A stretch of DNA of 64,000 bases from JAHIQC01 sp964565645 (GCA_964565645.1 CAZMFQ010000003.1:124001-188000); one strand, 5' to 3'. Counted from the first letter of the stretch, positions 1-8,890 are shown. The notes: generated from the sequence alone by a model not told the origin. A program made the numbers and translations.

Positions 1-1400
1 CTCGCGCCCTTCTCGTCGGCGATGAGCGTGTTCCCGCTCGGGAGGCGTACCGCCGTCCTGGGCCAGTCGAGATACCCCTCGGCATATCCATGCTCGGCGG
101 CGCGCTCATCACCGACACCGTAGCTCCACACGATGCTGGATGCGTCGTACCCCAGGTCGGGGGCATCGGGATCGTAGTCGCTGCTGCGGACCTCGAGCAC
201 GCGGCATCCCTGGTTGTCCGCGATCAGGGTGTTGCCGTTCGGAAGGCGGGTGGCCGAGTAGCCGTCGCGCAGCTGGCCGGGCCGGACGCCCGGCACTCCG
301 GTACCGTAGCGCCACACGATGCTCTTGCCGGAGTCGACCTCGATCAGCGGGGCTCCCCAGCGCAGGCTAATGAGCGTGCGGGGGGTCCCGTCACCGGCTG
401 TGAACCTCGAGGCCGCGAAGGGCAGGAACTCGGCGTCCGGGTCGCCCACGGCGGCGCGATAATCGGTCTCGTCGAAACGCCAGACCACCCGACCGGCCCT
501 GTCGAGCTCGAGCACGGCGGCGCCGTCACGACTCGCGACCAACACGTTGCCGCCGGCCACGAGCATGGCCGAACGCGGATCGAGCCCGGTCTGCGTGTAG
601 CTCCAGAGCACGTCGCGCTTGGGCACGATGGCCTCGTCGCCACCGGGACTCAGGCGGACCGCCGAGGAGAGGTCCCCCACCGAGAACGCCCTCGCGGTGG
701 TGCCCTCGGTCCACACGCTCGCGGCGTGTGCCGGCCCCGCGGGGCCGGCCAGCACGCCGGCGGCGGCCAGGGCGACCACGACGAGCACGGCGGCCGGACC
801 GCCGCCGCCCGGCGTGCGGGAGCGCTGGGCGAAGCCTTCGGGAGCGAGATCCGGTCGTGCGCGGTACAGCCGACCGAGCAGCAGCGCGCCCAGCGCTCCA
901 CCCGCCGCCCCGAATGCGGCATGGGATACCGCGGCCAACCCGAGCCCCAGAGCGATGAAGCCCGACGGGAGCCCGAGAGCGACGGCGAGCAGGTAGCCCG
1001 CGGCGAGCTTGCCGAGGTTGCCGAGTGCGCCCATCACCGCCGCCTGCACCGGGTGATGGAACCCCGTCGGAAGGACCAGCGCCATCATGTCGAGCGCCAA
1101 TCCGGGCGCGACGTACTTCACCCACGTGAAGATGCCCTCCTGACCGGGCACGAGCATCACCGCGAGCAACCCGGACACGAGCCCCACCGCGGTGGCGGCG
1201 CCCGGCCGTCTGACGACCCCTCTCGCCACGATGAGCAACGCCATCCAGAACAGGCCCGAGTGCCCGGGCACATGGATGGATATCCTGAACAGACTCTTGG
1301 ACAGGACGATCAGACCTGCCACGAGCGCTATGAGCACGAGTTCGCGCAGGGCGAATCCACTTGTCGCGCGGAACCCGCGGGTGTCGCCCGGACCGGTCAT
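1..1400 (-). CDS. Membrane protein with C-terminal beta-propeller repeats (3' partial)
   Basis: The frame is open from an ATG at 1400 past the left edge, so the C-terminus is missing; about 466 residues are visible. The first ~190 residues are hydrophobic with about five membrane segments, glycine/alanine rich and similar in style to ECF-transporter S components (inference). Another hydrophobic stretch near residue 205-225, ending in a PAHAAS-like signal, leads into an exported part with repeats of the type LPNGNTLIAD and LPSGNTLIAD, each followed by a V(V/W)W(R/S)Y strand. These are typical of PQQ-like or arylsulfotransferase-type beta-propellers. The start overlaps the stop of the upstream SUOX-like gene by ATGA, so the two are translationally coupled in one operon with the CWB2 protein. 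The substrate is unknown. The fusion of an integral membrane domain to a propeller is uncommon. Confidence 0.75.
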   Translation of the reverse strand, partial: MTGPGDTRGFRATSGFALRELVLIALVAGLIVLSKSLFRISIHVPGHSGLFWMALLIVARGVVRRPGAATAVGLVSGLLAVMLVPGQEGIFTWVKYVAPGLALDMMALVLPTGFHHPVQAAVMGALGNLGKLAAGYLLAVALGLPSGFIALGLGLAAVSHAAFGAAGGALGALLLGRLYRARPDLAPEGFAQRSRTPGGGGPAAVLVVVALAAAGVLAGPAGPAHAASVWTEGTTARAFSVGDLSSAVRLSPGGDEAIVPKRDVLWSYTQTGLDPRSAMLVAGGNVLVASRDGAAVLELDRAGRVVWRFDETDYRAAVGDPDAEFLPFAASRFTAGDGTPRTLISLRWGAPLIEVDSGKSIVWRYGTGVPGVRPGQLRDGYSATRLPNGNTLIADNQGCRVLEVRSSDYDPDAPDLGYDASSIVWSYGVGDERAAEHGYAEGYLDWPRTAVRLPSGNTLIADEKGA

Positions 1401-1855
1401 CGCGAACCGCCGTCGACGATGATGTCGGTGACATCCCGGACCCTGTCCGACCATGCCATGGCCGGACCGACCAGCTTGACCGTCCCACGGTTGGAGACGT
1501 CCAGGAGCACGCCGGGCGTCACCTCCTTCGAACTGAGGACAGCCTCACCGTCGTCCCGCACCCCCGGACCGATCACGCGTATGCTGTCGAACCTTTCGAC
1601 TCCCGCATCCTTCAGAACGGTCGTCAGCGAGGGTCCTTCCTCCGTCTTGCCCAGGATCTCGACCTTGGTCTGATCGAAGGCCTCCAGCGCCGGCAGATCG
1701 TACGTCGCGAGCACTTCATCTCCTCGGCGCACCACGACACGATACGGCGCGCCATGAGCGGAGGACCACCACTGCGCCGCGAACGCCAGCGTGATGGCCG
1801 CCGCAAGCGCGACGGCCATCCACGCGAACCTCTTCTGTTGCGGATCAAGGACCAT
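1397..1855 (-). CDS. Small exported SUOX-like (molybdopterin-oxidoreductase-fold) protein
   Basis: A 152-aa protein with an N-terminal membrane anchor or signal (residues ~10-30, FAWMAVALAAAITLAFAA), followed by about 110 residues that resemble the small SUOX-type fold of the oxidoreductase molybdopterin-binding family: a strand pattern around TYDLPALEAFDQ, then EGPSLTTVLKDAGV and IRVIGPGV. It is much shorter than catalytic sulfite-oxidase-type enzymes (over 250 aa) and has no visible cofactor cysteine, so catalysis is doubtful and a binding role is more likely. ATG 1855 was chosen because an AAGGAG lies 12 bases upstream; an in-frame GTG at 1861 is too close to that site. It lies 16 bp after the CWB2 gene and overlaps the next gene by ATGA. 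Confidence 0.7.
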   Translation of the reverse strand: MVLDPQQKRFAWMAVALAAAITLAFAAQWWSSAHGAPYRVVVRRGDEVLATYDLPALEAFDQTKVEILGKTEEGPSLTTVLKDAGVERFDSIRVIGPGVRDDGEAVLSSKEVTPGVLLDVSNRGTVKLVGPAMAWSDRVRDVTDIIVDGGSR

Positions 1856-1871
1856 CCGCTTCACAGACTCC

Positions 1872-3938
1872 TTACGGGAACAGCGCTTGGATCGCGTCGT
1901 ACACGTCCGATGAAACGGCGACCGGACCGCCGAAGACCTCCACACGGTCGATCATCGCCGCGTTGGTCTCGAGTGCGTTCTGGGCCGCGGGTGAGAGCGC
2001 CGTCGGCGACGTGAGCAGCATCACTCCGCCGTTGGCTCCCGTCGCGGCACCGCCGCCGAGTGCATCGGGGAAGTTCAGGCCCGTCGTCACACCCACGTAG
2101 TTCCAGGTCGCCCAACCGGCGAGCACCGCTTCGTCCGCGACGTTGGCGGCGGTCGCGTAGCGATCGGCGCCGAACCAGCGGTCGAGGGTACCGGGCAGCG
2201 CGCCGTCGAGTGCGTTGTAGACCGTCGTGGGCACGGCGGCGGTGCCGCCGACGACCACGCCGTCGGTAACCGCGATGTCCGTCAGGGCCGACGCGGTCGC
2301 AGCAGGCACGCCCGTCGTCTTGACGAGCAGGACCGGCATCATCTGGCTCCACGCGTAGGGCGCGGCCGACAGCGCGTCGGCGAAGTTGTCGCCCCGGGCG
2401 AAGAAGACGGTGTCGGTGGTACCGCCGGAATCACGGATCATCATGGCGACGTCCGCGGCGGTCTCATACCTGTCCGCTCCCCAGACCGGTTCGACCGTAT
2501 AGCTCGCCTCCAGGGCCGTCTTGACCGACGTAGGAACGACCGCAGGCCCCCCGATCAACACCACATCCGTCGCGCCGAGACGGTCGATCTCGGCCTTGAG
2601 GTCAGCCGTCACCGTGTCCTTGACGAGGAGCACCGGTGAGCCGAACACCCCGGCGAGGCCGGAAGCCGAAAGCGCGTCGGCGAAGTTCTTGCCGGTCGCG
2701 ATGACCACGGTGTCTACCGAACCGTCGGGGAAGTTCGCCTCGGAGGCCGCGATCGCGGTGAGATACCTGTCGTCGCCGGAGACCCGGGCGACTTCACCGA
2801 GGCCGCGCGATACGGCTGTCACGGTGTCGGAACGAGGCCCGATGTTCGTGTCGCCGTCGATCGCGCGCATCTCATACGCGTACTCGACGCCGGTGGCGAC
2901 ATCGGTGTCGACCCAACTCGTAGCCGTCGCGCTCACGCTCGCGACGGGCTCCTTGATCGGCGTGAACGCCTGATCGAGGTCGGGTACAGCCCACTTGTAG
3001 ATGGTGTAACCATCAAGACCCGAACCGCCACCGTCGGTCGCCGCCGTCCAGTCCAGCTCGATCCCGCCCGGTTGCCCGGTCGCCACGAGGCTCCCGACCG
3101 CGCTGGGGGGAGTGCTGTCCGCCGCGAGCATCGCGCGGTCGGTGTCCGCGGGACCCGCCTGAGCATCATCGGCGAGCACGGTGTTGCGCTGGTATCTGAT
3201 ATCGAAGGTCTGTGAGGTCGGAGCGTAGAGGCGGTAGTCGCCGGTCGCGCCCGCGGGACCGTAGTCCTCGTTGTCCACGATCCCGTCACTGTCGTCGTCG
3301 ATGGTGTTCGCCTCGGTCCGCGACAGGCTCCAGCAGATGGTCGACGACGCGGGATCCGAGATCTCTATCCGCTTGTCTGCCGCGCGCCCGGTCGCGGTCC
3401 CGTTGTGCACCCAGGAGCCCTCGGTACTCATATCGAGCACGGTTGCGACCGGCATCACGCTCGGATTGAACGTGGTGCCCGAGCCGGTCTGAGAGAGCGA
3501 GACCATGATGTGGTAGTCACCCGAGGCGGCCTCGTCACCGAACTTGGTGAACAACCACATCTGGTCGATCGAGCCGTCCGCATTGGTCGTCACCTGGGGG
3601 AAGTCGAGCCACGATTCGCGCTCCTGTGCCCATTGCCCCGTCGTCCAGTTCCATGTGTAACCGCGGTTCGTGGTCGGGCTCGGTGTCGTGCCGACCGTGA
3701 AGCGCACCTTCACGTAGTACGCGGTCGACGTCGCCAGACCACTCGAGGGAGGTGCGTAGAAGCGTATACCGACGGCGGTGTGGTCGTTCGGAATGTACAG
3801 TGGCGCCGAATCCGTGCCCGCGCCCGCGCCCCCGGTGTATGACGCCGCCGCCATGGCGGGATTGACGTTCATCCCGGCCAGCACCAGCGCCGTCGCGAGG
3901 GCGAGTGCCATGACCCGCCTGAACCTACCGTACATCAT
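1872..3938 (-). CDS. Secreted FN3-domain protein with three CWB2 cell-wall-binding repeats
   Basis: A 688-aa protein with a signal peptide (hydrophobic ~9-25, cleavage near AMAAAS). Residues ~30-280 form an extracellular region of unknown type containing tryptophan-rich strands and an acidic DDDSDGIVDN loop that could bind calcium. A fibronectin type III domain follows at ~285-380 (starting near PPSAVGSLVATG). The C-terminal ~300 residues carry three CWB2 repeats, recognised by the DRY-x-TA and NFADALSA/NFPDALGG motifs and the VVLIGGPAVV type strand. CWB2 domains anchor proteins non-covalently to the wall through secondary polymers in clostridia. The ATG at 3938 follows a GGAAGGGG site, favouring it over the upstream start at 3971. 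The gene lies 40 bp downstream of the regulator and heads the SUOX-like and membrane genes. Confidence 0.9.
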   Translation of the reverse strand: MMYGRFRRVMALALATALVLAGMNVNPAMAAASYTGGAGAGTDSAPLYIPNDHTAVGIRFYAPPSSGLATSTAYYVKVRFTVGTTPSPTTNRGYTWNWTTGQWAQERESWLDFPQVTTNADGSIDQMWLFTKFGDEAASGDYHIMVSLSQTGSGTTFNPSVMPVATVLDMSTEGSWVHNGTATGRAADKRIEISDPASSTICWSLSRTEANTIDDDSDGIVDNEDYGPAGATGDYRLYAPTSQTFDIRYQRNTVLADDAQAGPADTDRAMLAADSTPPSAVGSLVATGQPGGIELDWTAATDGGGSGLDGYTIYKWAVPDLDQAFTPIKEPVASVSATATSWVDTDVATGVEYAYEMRAIDGDTNIGPRSDTVTAVSRGLGEVARVSGDDRYLTAIAASEANFPDGSVDTVVIATGKNFADALSASGLAGVFGSPVLLVKDTVTADLKAEIDRLGATDVVLIGGPAVVPTSVKTALEASYTVEPVWGADRYETAADVAMMIRDSGGTTDTVFFARGDNFADALSAAPYAWSQMMPVLLVKTTGVPAATASALTDIAVTDGVVVGGTAAVPTTVYNALDGALPGTLDRWFGADRYATAANVADEAVLAGWATWNYVGVTTGLNFPDALGGGAATGANGGVMLLTSPTALSPAAQNALETNAAMIDRVEVFGGPVAVSSDVYDAIQALFP

Positions 3939-3977
3939 CGCGACCCCTTCCAACGGTTCCCGACTGAACAACTCTCA

Positions 3978-4973
3978 TCACACGGCGACGCGCTCGGCGT
4001 GACCGGTGAGATTGACGTCATAGCCCCCGAGCCCGCTGGCCCGGCGCGCGAACCTCTCACTGCACAACGTGTCGAGCAGCACCCGGAATCCCGGCTCCTC
4101 GGCGCGCGCCGCGTCGAACACGATGTCGTAGCGCTCGCTGAACAGCGGAACGAACTCCAGGCCGGCGGCCTCGGCTGCGGCACGGATCGCGAGACCGGCG
4201 TCCGCGTGACCATCGGCGACCAGCCCCGCAACCGCTGCGTGGGTACGGACCTCGGTGTCGTAACCCAAGAGCGCCTCGCGGGGCAGTCCTGACGAGCTCA
4301 TGCGGCGGTCGAGCCACAATCGCGTGCCTGAGCCCCCGATCCGGTTGACGAAGCGGGCGCCGCTGGACGCGACGTCGTCGATGCCGCGAAGGCCCAGGGG
4401 ATTCCCCTTCGCCACGACCAGACCCTGCTCGCGTTCGACCAGTGTCACGACCTGGACGGCACGGTCAGGGAAGAAGCGTCTGACGTAGGGAAGGTTGTAT
4501 TCGTCGCTCTCCACGTCCAACAGGTGGCAACCGGCGACATCCGCGGTGCCCTCGCGCAGGGCGACGAGGCCCTGCAGGCTTCCGACCGGCACCGTCGTCA
4601 GCGCGACCTGCGCCTCGCCGACCTCCTCGGCAAGAGCCGAAAGGGCGAGGTCGTCGCTTCCCACGAACACCATGGGCTCTTCGGCGCCGGTCGAGGGCAC
4701 GAGCAACAGATGTGTTCCGTAAGCTCCGGCTGTGGCGGCCCAGTACTTCTCGGTGTAATTGCCGACCTGCCGCTCCTCGATGATCTCCACCAGTCCGGCA
4801 TCGGCGAGGACAACGACGTGATGACGCACCCAGGCGGGGTGCTTTCCGAGGACCGCACCGAGCTGGGTGAGTGTCGCCGGAGCGGCCATGAGTCGGCGCA
4901 GGATGTCGAGGCGGACCGGCTCGCCGACAGCACGAAGTCGATCGTATGAGTCGATCGTGGAATAGGGTCGCAT
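3978..4973 (-). CDS. HTH regulator with PBP-like ligand domain (ArsR-type HTH + molybdate-type binding domain)
   Basis: A 331-aa cytoplasmic regulator. Residues 10-75 are a winged helix of ArsR type (GEPVRLDILRRLMAAPATL, HPAWVRHHVVVLADAGLVE). Residues ~100-320 form a periplasmic-binding-protein-like domain of the class seen fused to MoeA or ModE-like proteins: SGARFVNRIGGSGTRLWLDR is a typical oxyanion-pocket signature, and VADGHADAGLAIRAAAEAAGLEFVPL is typical of the second lobe. Family knowledge suggests sensing of molybdate, tungstate or a related oxyanion or cofactor; the exact ligand is not readable from sequence. It is the first gene of the run that continues into the CWB2, SUOX-like and membrane/propeller genes, so it probably controls them and itself. 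Confidence 0.85.
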   Translation of the reverse strand: MRPYSTIDSYDRLRAVGEPVRLDILRRLMAAPATLTQLGAVLGKHPAWVRHHVVVLADAGLVEIIEERQVGNYTEKYWAATAGAYGTHLLLVPSTGAEEPMVFVGSDDLALSALAEEVGEAQVALTTVPVGSLQGLVALREGTADVAGCHLLDVESDEYNLPYVRRFFPDRAVQVVTLVEREQGLVVAKGNPLGLRGIDDVASSGARFVNRIGGSGTRLWLDRRMSSSGLPREALLGYDTEVRTHAAVAGLVADGHADAGLAIRAAAEAAGLEFVPLFSERYDIVFDAARAEEPGFRVLLDTLCSERFARRASGLGGYDVNLTGHAERVAV

Positions 4974-5016
4974 CGCCGGACCACCCTAGGTTTCGCCTTA
5001 ACGTGCTGGTCTTGTC

Positions 5017-5045
5017 AGTGTATCCCGCAATCGGCATGCTTTCCA
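5017..5045 (-). promoter_or_regulatory. Possible promoter of the HTH-PBP regulator operon
   Basis: On the minus strand TGGAAA (5045-5040) and TACACT (5022-5017) are separated by 17 bp, about 45 bp upstream of the regulator start. The -10 is good and the -35 is a poor match. No other candidate is as well placed. Confidence 0.4.
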
Positions 5046-5099
5046 GCGCGCATTCGCGGACGGAGGCGATCCTCCTCGCTCGAACCCACATACATACGT

Positions 5100-5160
5100 G
5101 AGGACCGGCCATCGGGCCGGTCCTCCGCGATTCCATGGACGTCGGGCGCGAACGCCCGAC
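5100..5160 (-). terminator. Tandem hairpins downstream of the fasciclin gene
   Basis: Two perfect inverted repeats lie 17 and 52 bp after the fasciclin stop. The first has an 8-bp stem (GTCGGGCG/CGCCCGAC, 5141-5160) with a four-base loop. The second has an 11-bp stem (5100-5110 with 5115-5125) and loop ATCG. Neither is followed by a clear T tract, but the position, G+C content and tandem arrangement fit transcription termination before the next minus-strand operon. Confidence 0.6.
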
Positions 5161-5176
5161 ACATGCCCTCGTCAGA

Positions 5177-5602
5177 CTACGACTCGGGCATGAGCACCGA
5201 ATCGATCAGGTGGATCACGCCGTTGCCCGCGACCAGATCGGTCTGCAGGATCCTCGCGCCGCCGATGTGCACGCCGCTCGAATCCACGTGTACGGGCAGG
5301 CTTCCGCCCTCGAGCGTGACCAGGTGATCCGATCCCAGGACGTCGGAGGCCATGAGGCAACCTGACACCACGTGATGGGTCAGGATCCTCGTGAGCATCT
5401 CCTTGTCCGCGAGAACCGAAGAGAGCGTTCCCTCAGGCAGCGCCGCGAACGCCTCGTCGACCGGTGCGAACACGGTGTACGGACCAGCTGCCGACAAGGT
5501 CTCAACCAAGCCCGCCGCCTTGATCGCTTCCACCAGAGTGCTCGTCATGCCCGAACCAACGGCCAGATCCACGATCGTTGAAGTCTTTGTCTCGGTGGTC
5601 AT
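5177..5602 (-). CDS. Fasciclin (FAS1) domain protein
   Basis: A 141-aa protein that is essentially one FAS1 domain. It begins STIVDLAVGSGMTSTLVEAI, has the conserved YTVFAPVDEAFAALP block (H1 motif), ILTHHVVSG in the middle, and ends with NGVIHLIDSVLMP (H2 motif). FAS1 domains mediate adhesion or surface interactions when exported. Here no signal peptide is visible at the chosen start, so it would be cytoplasmic or exported by an unknown route. ATG 5602 is chosen because GGAGG lies seven bases upstream; the longer frame to 5695 has no ribosome binding site. The gene appears monocistronic, with its own downstream hairpins. Confidence 0.9.
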   Translation of the reverse strand: MTTETKTSTIVDLAVGSGMTSTLVEAIKAAGLVETLSAAGPYTVFAPVDEAFAALPEGTLSSVLADKEMLTRILTHHVVSGCLMASDVLGSDHLVTLEGGSLPVHVDSSGVHIGGARILQTDLVAGNGVIHLIDSVLMPES

Positions 5603-5722
5603 CTCGTGTACCTCCGACTGAGAAGACGGACCTTCGTCCGTCGTGAGTGTTGTTCCGCGTACGCCAGATTTATACCCATGGGGGTATCGGTTCAACCGGA
5701 TCGCCGCAACCGGGCCGGACGT

Positions 5723-6709
5723 CTACCTCGACGCCAGGAACACGATCGCGACAGGCACCGCGTTGAACAGCGCGTGCAGGACGACCGCCGGCCACAAACT
5801 GCCCCGATGCTGCGCGAGATACCCGCACGCGAGGCCGAGCAGGAACGTCGGCACGAACATCCACAGCGAGAAGTGGTACATGCCAAAGAGCGCCGCCGAG
5901 ACCACGAGCGCCGCGCCGGACCCCAGCCGCGAGCCGACCGCGGTGAGCACCACTCCCCTGAAGAGCATCTCCTCCACGAGCGGCGCGATCAACACCACGA
6001 GCGCGATCGAGAGCGCAAGCCCGGCGGGACCCCCACCGAACAGCCCGGTAAGCCCGCCGTCGACCGTACGGGGCTCGATCCCGATGGCCTGGGCGATCAC
6101 CCCCCAGACCCACGCGGCGATGCGGGTCGCGAACAGAAGCAGCACGACCCAGCCCGCCGAGCTCGCCCACGAGCGGAACGACGCATGAACCCTGGCAAGC
6201 CCGAACGCCGCGAACAGACCGGATCCCCTCCGGTGTGCGAACAGGGCGAGCACGCCGACCTGGACGGCGTAGAACACCAGGAGCACCGCCACGCGGGCGA
6301 GCACGCGGCCGTCCTCGGGCATCGCAGCGACCAGCGAGGAACCGAGCAGCGCGTCTTTGCCCAGGAACGTGGCGAGCGCCACGATCAGCGCAGCGAGCGC
6401 CTCGAGCGCGGTCCAGGACACGGGACCGACCGTCGGCACCGCAGGCGCCGGGGGCGGCTCAACCCGCTCGGTCTGCTTCTTGCGCTTCGCAGGGGCCGAC
6501 CTGGTCGTCGCCGCCGTCGTGCTGTGCCGCACGATCGCGCCCCGGTCACACGCGTCGACGCACTTCATGCACTGCGTGCAGGTACGTGAATCGAGGAAGA
6601 TGTAGCTCGGCCCGATCTTGAGCGCCCGCGGCTCGCACACGCGCTCACAGCGCCCGCACCGATCGCACCGGTCGGGCACGAGCCTGATATCCACCCTGCT
6701 GCGCGACAT
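5723..6709 (-). CDS. 2[4Fe-4S] ferredoxin fused to a CPBP intramembrane protease
   Basis: A 328-aa fusion. Residues ~12-62 hold two CX2CX2CX3C clusters (CDRCGRCERVC and CTQCMKCVDAC), a bacterial 2[4Fe-4S] ferredoxin. After a basic linker, ~100-328 is an integral membrane domain with about seven to eight helices carrying the CPBP/ABI glutamate-protease motifs EEMLFRG, a histidine in FGMYHFSLW and HALFNAVP near the end. CPBP proteins include CAAX-type and bacteriocin-immunity proteases. A ferredoxin attached to the cytoplasmic N-terminus is not the usual architecture and suggests redox control or electron transfer at the membrane (inference). It starts 13 bp after the ligA stop with no obvious Shine-Dalgarno, so expression may depend on read-through from ligA. 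Confidence 0.88.
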   Translation of the reverse strand: MSRSRVDIRLVPDRCDRCGRCERVCEPRALKIGPSYIFLDSRTCTQCMKCVDACDRGAIVRHSTTAATTRSAPAKRKKQTERVEPPPAPAVPTVGPVSWTALEALAALIVALATFLGKDALLGSSLVAAMPEDGRVLARVAVLLVFYAVQVGVLALFAHRRGSGLFAAFGLARVHASFRSWASSAGWVVLLLFATRIAAWVWGVIAQAIGIEPRTVDGGLTGLFGGGPAGLALSIALVVLIAPLVEEMLFRGVVLTAVGSRLGSGAALVVSAALFGMYHFSLWMFVPTFLLGLACGYLAQHRGSLWPAVVLHALFNAVPVAIVFLASR

Positions 6710-6724
6710 CGGGGGGTCGCCGGT

Positions 6725-8872
6725 CTACTGCGCCGAGGCGCCGGACGCGCCGACGTGCGGCGCTTCACCGGACGCGAGTATCCGCGCAAGCGCCGCCTCG
6801 TCGAGCACGGGCACGCCGAACTCGAGCGCCTTGGCGAGCTTGCTGCCCGCGTCCTCGCCCGCGACCACGAACGACGTCTTCTTGCTGACACTCCCGGAGA
6901 CCTTCGCGCCCAGTTCCTTGAGCGCCGCACCGGCCTCGTCGCGGGTGAACGCCTCGAGGGCCCCGGTGAGCACGAACGTGAGGCCGGCGAGCGTTTGCGG
7001 TCGCGCGGGCGCGCGCCGCTCCTCGGCGAGCTCCACCCCACGCTCGCCAAGTCGCTCGATCATCGCGCGGTTCTCCGCATTGCCGAAGAAGGCGCGGACC
7101 GACTCAGCGATCTTTGGGCCGACGCCTTCGACGCGGGCTATGGGATCGCTCGCGAGAGCCGCGGCCTGCGTCACGCCCTCGCCCGCAGCGAGTGGCTCGA
7201 CCGCGGCAGCCTGCGCGAGCGCGTCGACGCTGCCGAACTCGGCCGCCAGGGCCTCGGCGACCGTCGCGCCGACGTGCCGGATACCCAACCCGAAGAGCAC
7301 GCGCGCAAGCGAACGGTGGCGCGACGCCTCGATCGACCCGGTCAGTTTGGACGCCACCACCTCGCCGAGCACGACCGGCGAGCCGTCCTGCTTGACGCGG
7401 CCCATGTCAAGGGCTGCGAGCCGCTCCCGGGAAAGCGCGTAGAAGTCGCTCACGTCGTGCAGCGCCCCGGTGTCGACAAGCCGCTGCACGATCTCGTATC
7501 CCATGCCGTCGATGTCGAGGGAGCCCCGCCCGGCCCAGTGCACGAGCCGCTCGAGGCGCTGCGCGGGGCAGCCGGCGTTCACGCAACGCGTCGCTACCTC
7601 GCCGTCCTCGCGCCAGACCGGCTCACCGCAGCTCGGACAGGTCGACGGCATCCGCCAGACCTCGGCGCCCGCCGGCCGAAGGGTCTCGATGGCGCCGAGG
7701 ACCTCCGGGATCACGTCTCCCGCCTTGCGCACGATGATCGTGTCTCCCACGCGCACGTCCTTGCGGTGGATCTCGTCCTCGTTGTGCAGCGTTGCGCGCG
7801 CGATCGTCGAGCCGGCCACGGTGACGGGATCGAACTCCGCGAGCGGCGTGAGGTTGCCCGTCCGTCCGACCTGCACGCGGATCTCGCGCAGCACCGTCGT
7901 CTTCTCCTCGGGCGGGAACTTGAACGCGATCGCCCAGCGCGGCGCCTTGCTCGTGTAGCCGAGCTCGTCCTGCAGCGCGAGCGAGTCGACCTTGACCACC
8001 ACTCCGTCGATCTCGTAGGGCAGCGACTCGCGTCGCCGGATCGCCGAGGAACAGAACTCGCGCACGCTCGGAGCGTCAGCGCACACGATCACGTCGGGGT
8101 TCACATGGAAACCGGCGCGACGCAGCCACTCAAGGACCTCCGACTGACGCGCAAGTCCCAAGGCGCGCGGATCGGCGATCGCGTACATGAAGGTCGCCAG
8201 GTCGCGCGCGGCTGTGACCTGCGGGTCCTTCTGCCTCACGCTTCCCGCGGCGGCGTTGCGCGGGTTGGCGAACGGGGCGGCGCCGGCGGCCTCCTGCTCG
8301 GCGTTGAGGCGTTCGAAACTGGCCTTGGGCATGTATATCTCGCCGCGGACCTCGACCGGGATGGCCGGCTTCTCACCACGCAGCGCACCGGGCACGTCGG
8401 CGACCTGCCTGACGTTGACCGTGATGTTCTCGCCGGTGCGACCGTCGCCGCGGGTGGCGGCACGCACGAGCGCGCCGTCCTCGTAGGTGAGAGCCAGGCT
8501 CGACCCGTCGATCTTGAGCTCGCAGACGAACGCGCACGCCCGATCGCCGACGGCGTCGCGCACGCGGGCGAGCCACGCGTCGAGCTCATCGAGGTCCATG
8601 GCGTTGTCGAGTGAGTACATCCTCGCCGCGTGCGCGACCGGCGCGAACTGCGCGCTGGCCGCTCCGCTCACGCGCTGTGTGGGAGAATCGGCGCTTGCGA
8701 GCTGCGGCCACAGCGCTTCGAGATCGCGCAGTTCGCGCATGAGCGCGTCGTAGGCGCTGTCGCTTATCTCGGGCGCGTCCTGCTCGTAGTAGAGCCGGTC
8801 GTGGCGCTCGATCTCGGCACGCAGCGCCTCGACGCGCGCCGCGGCGCTCTCGAGGTCGGCAAAGAGTGTCAA
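6725..8872 (-). CDS. ligA: NAD-dependent DNA ligase LigA
   Basis: A 715-aa protein that seals DNA nicks using NAD+. All expected parts are present. The N-terminal Ia domain has HDRLYYEQDAPEISDSAYD. The adenylation domain has the catalytic lysine in CELKIDGSSLAL, followed by TRGDGRTGENIT. An OB fold is followed by a four-cysteine zinc finger (CPSCG...CVNAGCPAQ), then helix-hairpin-helix motifs (VEGVGPKIAES) and a C-terminal BRCT domain from about residue 635 (LAGLTFVLTGALEAFTR). The start is TTG at 8872, with GAGGAG five bases upstream. Length is slightly above the family norm (about 670 aa), mostly from linkers. It sits 18 bp after the DUF2469 gene and 13 bp before the ferredoxin-CPBP gene, in one transcription unit. 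Confidence 0.98.
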   Translation of the reverse strand: MTLFADLESAAARVEALRAEIERHDRLYYEQDAPEISDSAYDALMRELRDLEALWPQLASADSPTQRVSGAASAQFAPVAHAARMYSLDNAMDLDELDAWLARVRDAVGDRACAFVCELKIDGSSLALTYEDGALVRAATRGDGRTGENITVNVRQVADVPGALRGEKPAIPVEVRGEIYMPKASFERLNAEQEAAGAAPFANPRNAAAGSVRQKDPQVTAARDLATFMYAIADPRALGLARQSEVLEWLRRAGFHVNPDVIVCADAPSVREFCSSAIRRRESLPYEIDGVVVKVDSLALQDELGYTSKAPRWAIAFKFPPEEKTTVLREIRVQVGRTGNLTPLAEFDPVTVAGSTIARATLHNEDEIHRKDVRVGDTIIVRKAGDVIPEVLGAIETLRPAGAEVWRMPSTCPSCGEPVWREDGEVATRCVNAGCPAQRLERLVHWAGRGSLDIDGMGYEIVQRLVDTGALHDVSDFYALSRERLAALDMGRVKQDGSPVVLGEVVASKLTGSIEASRHRSLARVLFGLGIRHVGATVAEALAAEFGSVDALAQAAAVEPLAAGEGVTQAAALASDPIARVEGVGPKIAESVRAFFGNAENRAMIERLGERGVELAEERRAPARPQTLAGLTFVLTGALEAFTRDEAGAALKELGAKVSGSVSKKTSFVVAGEDAGSKLAKALEFGVPVLDEAALARILASGEAPHVGASGASAQ

Positions 8873-8890
8873 CGATGCTCCTCGGCAGGT

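Noticed and set aside
90..1673. Long open frame on the plus strand at the left edge (over 500 codons).
   Set aside because: It is antisense to the membrane/propeller and SUOX-like genes, has a low-complexity Arg/Pro/His/Glu-rich product with no family motifs, and is explained by the strong third-position G+C bias of the real genes.
6755..8614. Plus-strand open frame of about 620 codons.
   Set aside because: Antisense shadow of ligA; its product is Arg/Asp/His-rich and without a recognisable domain.
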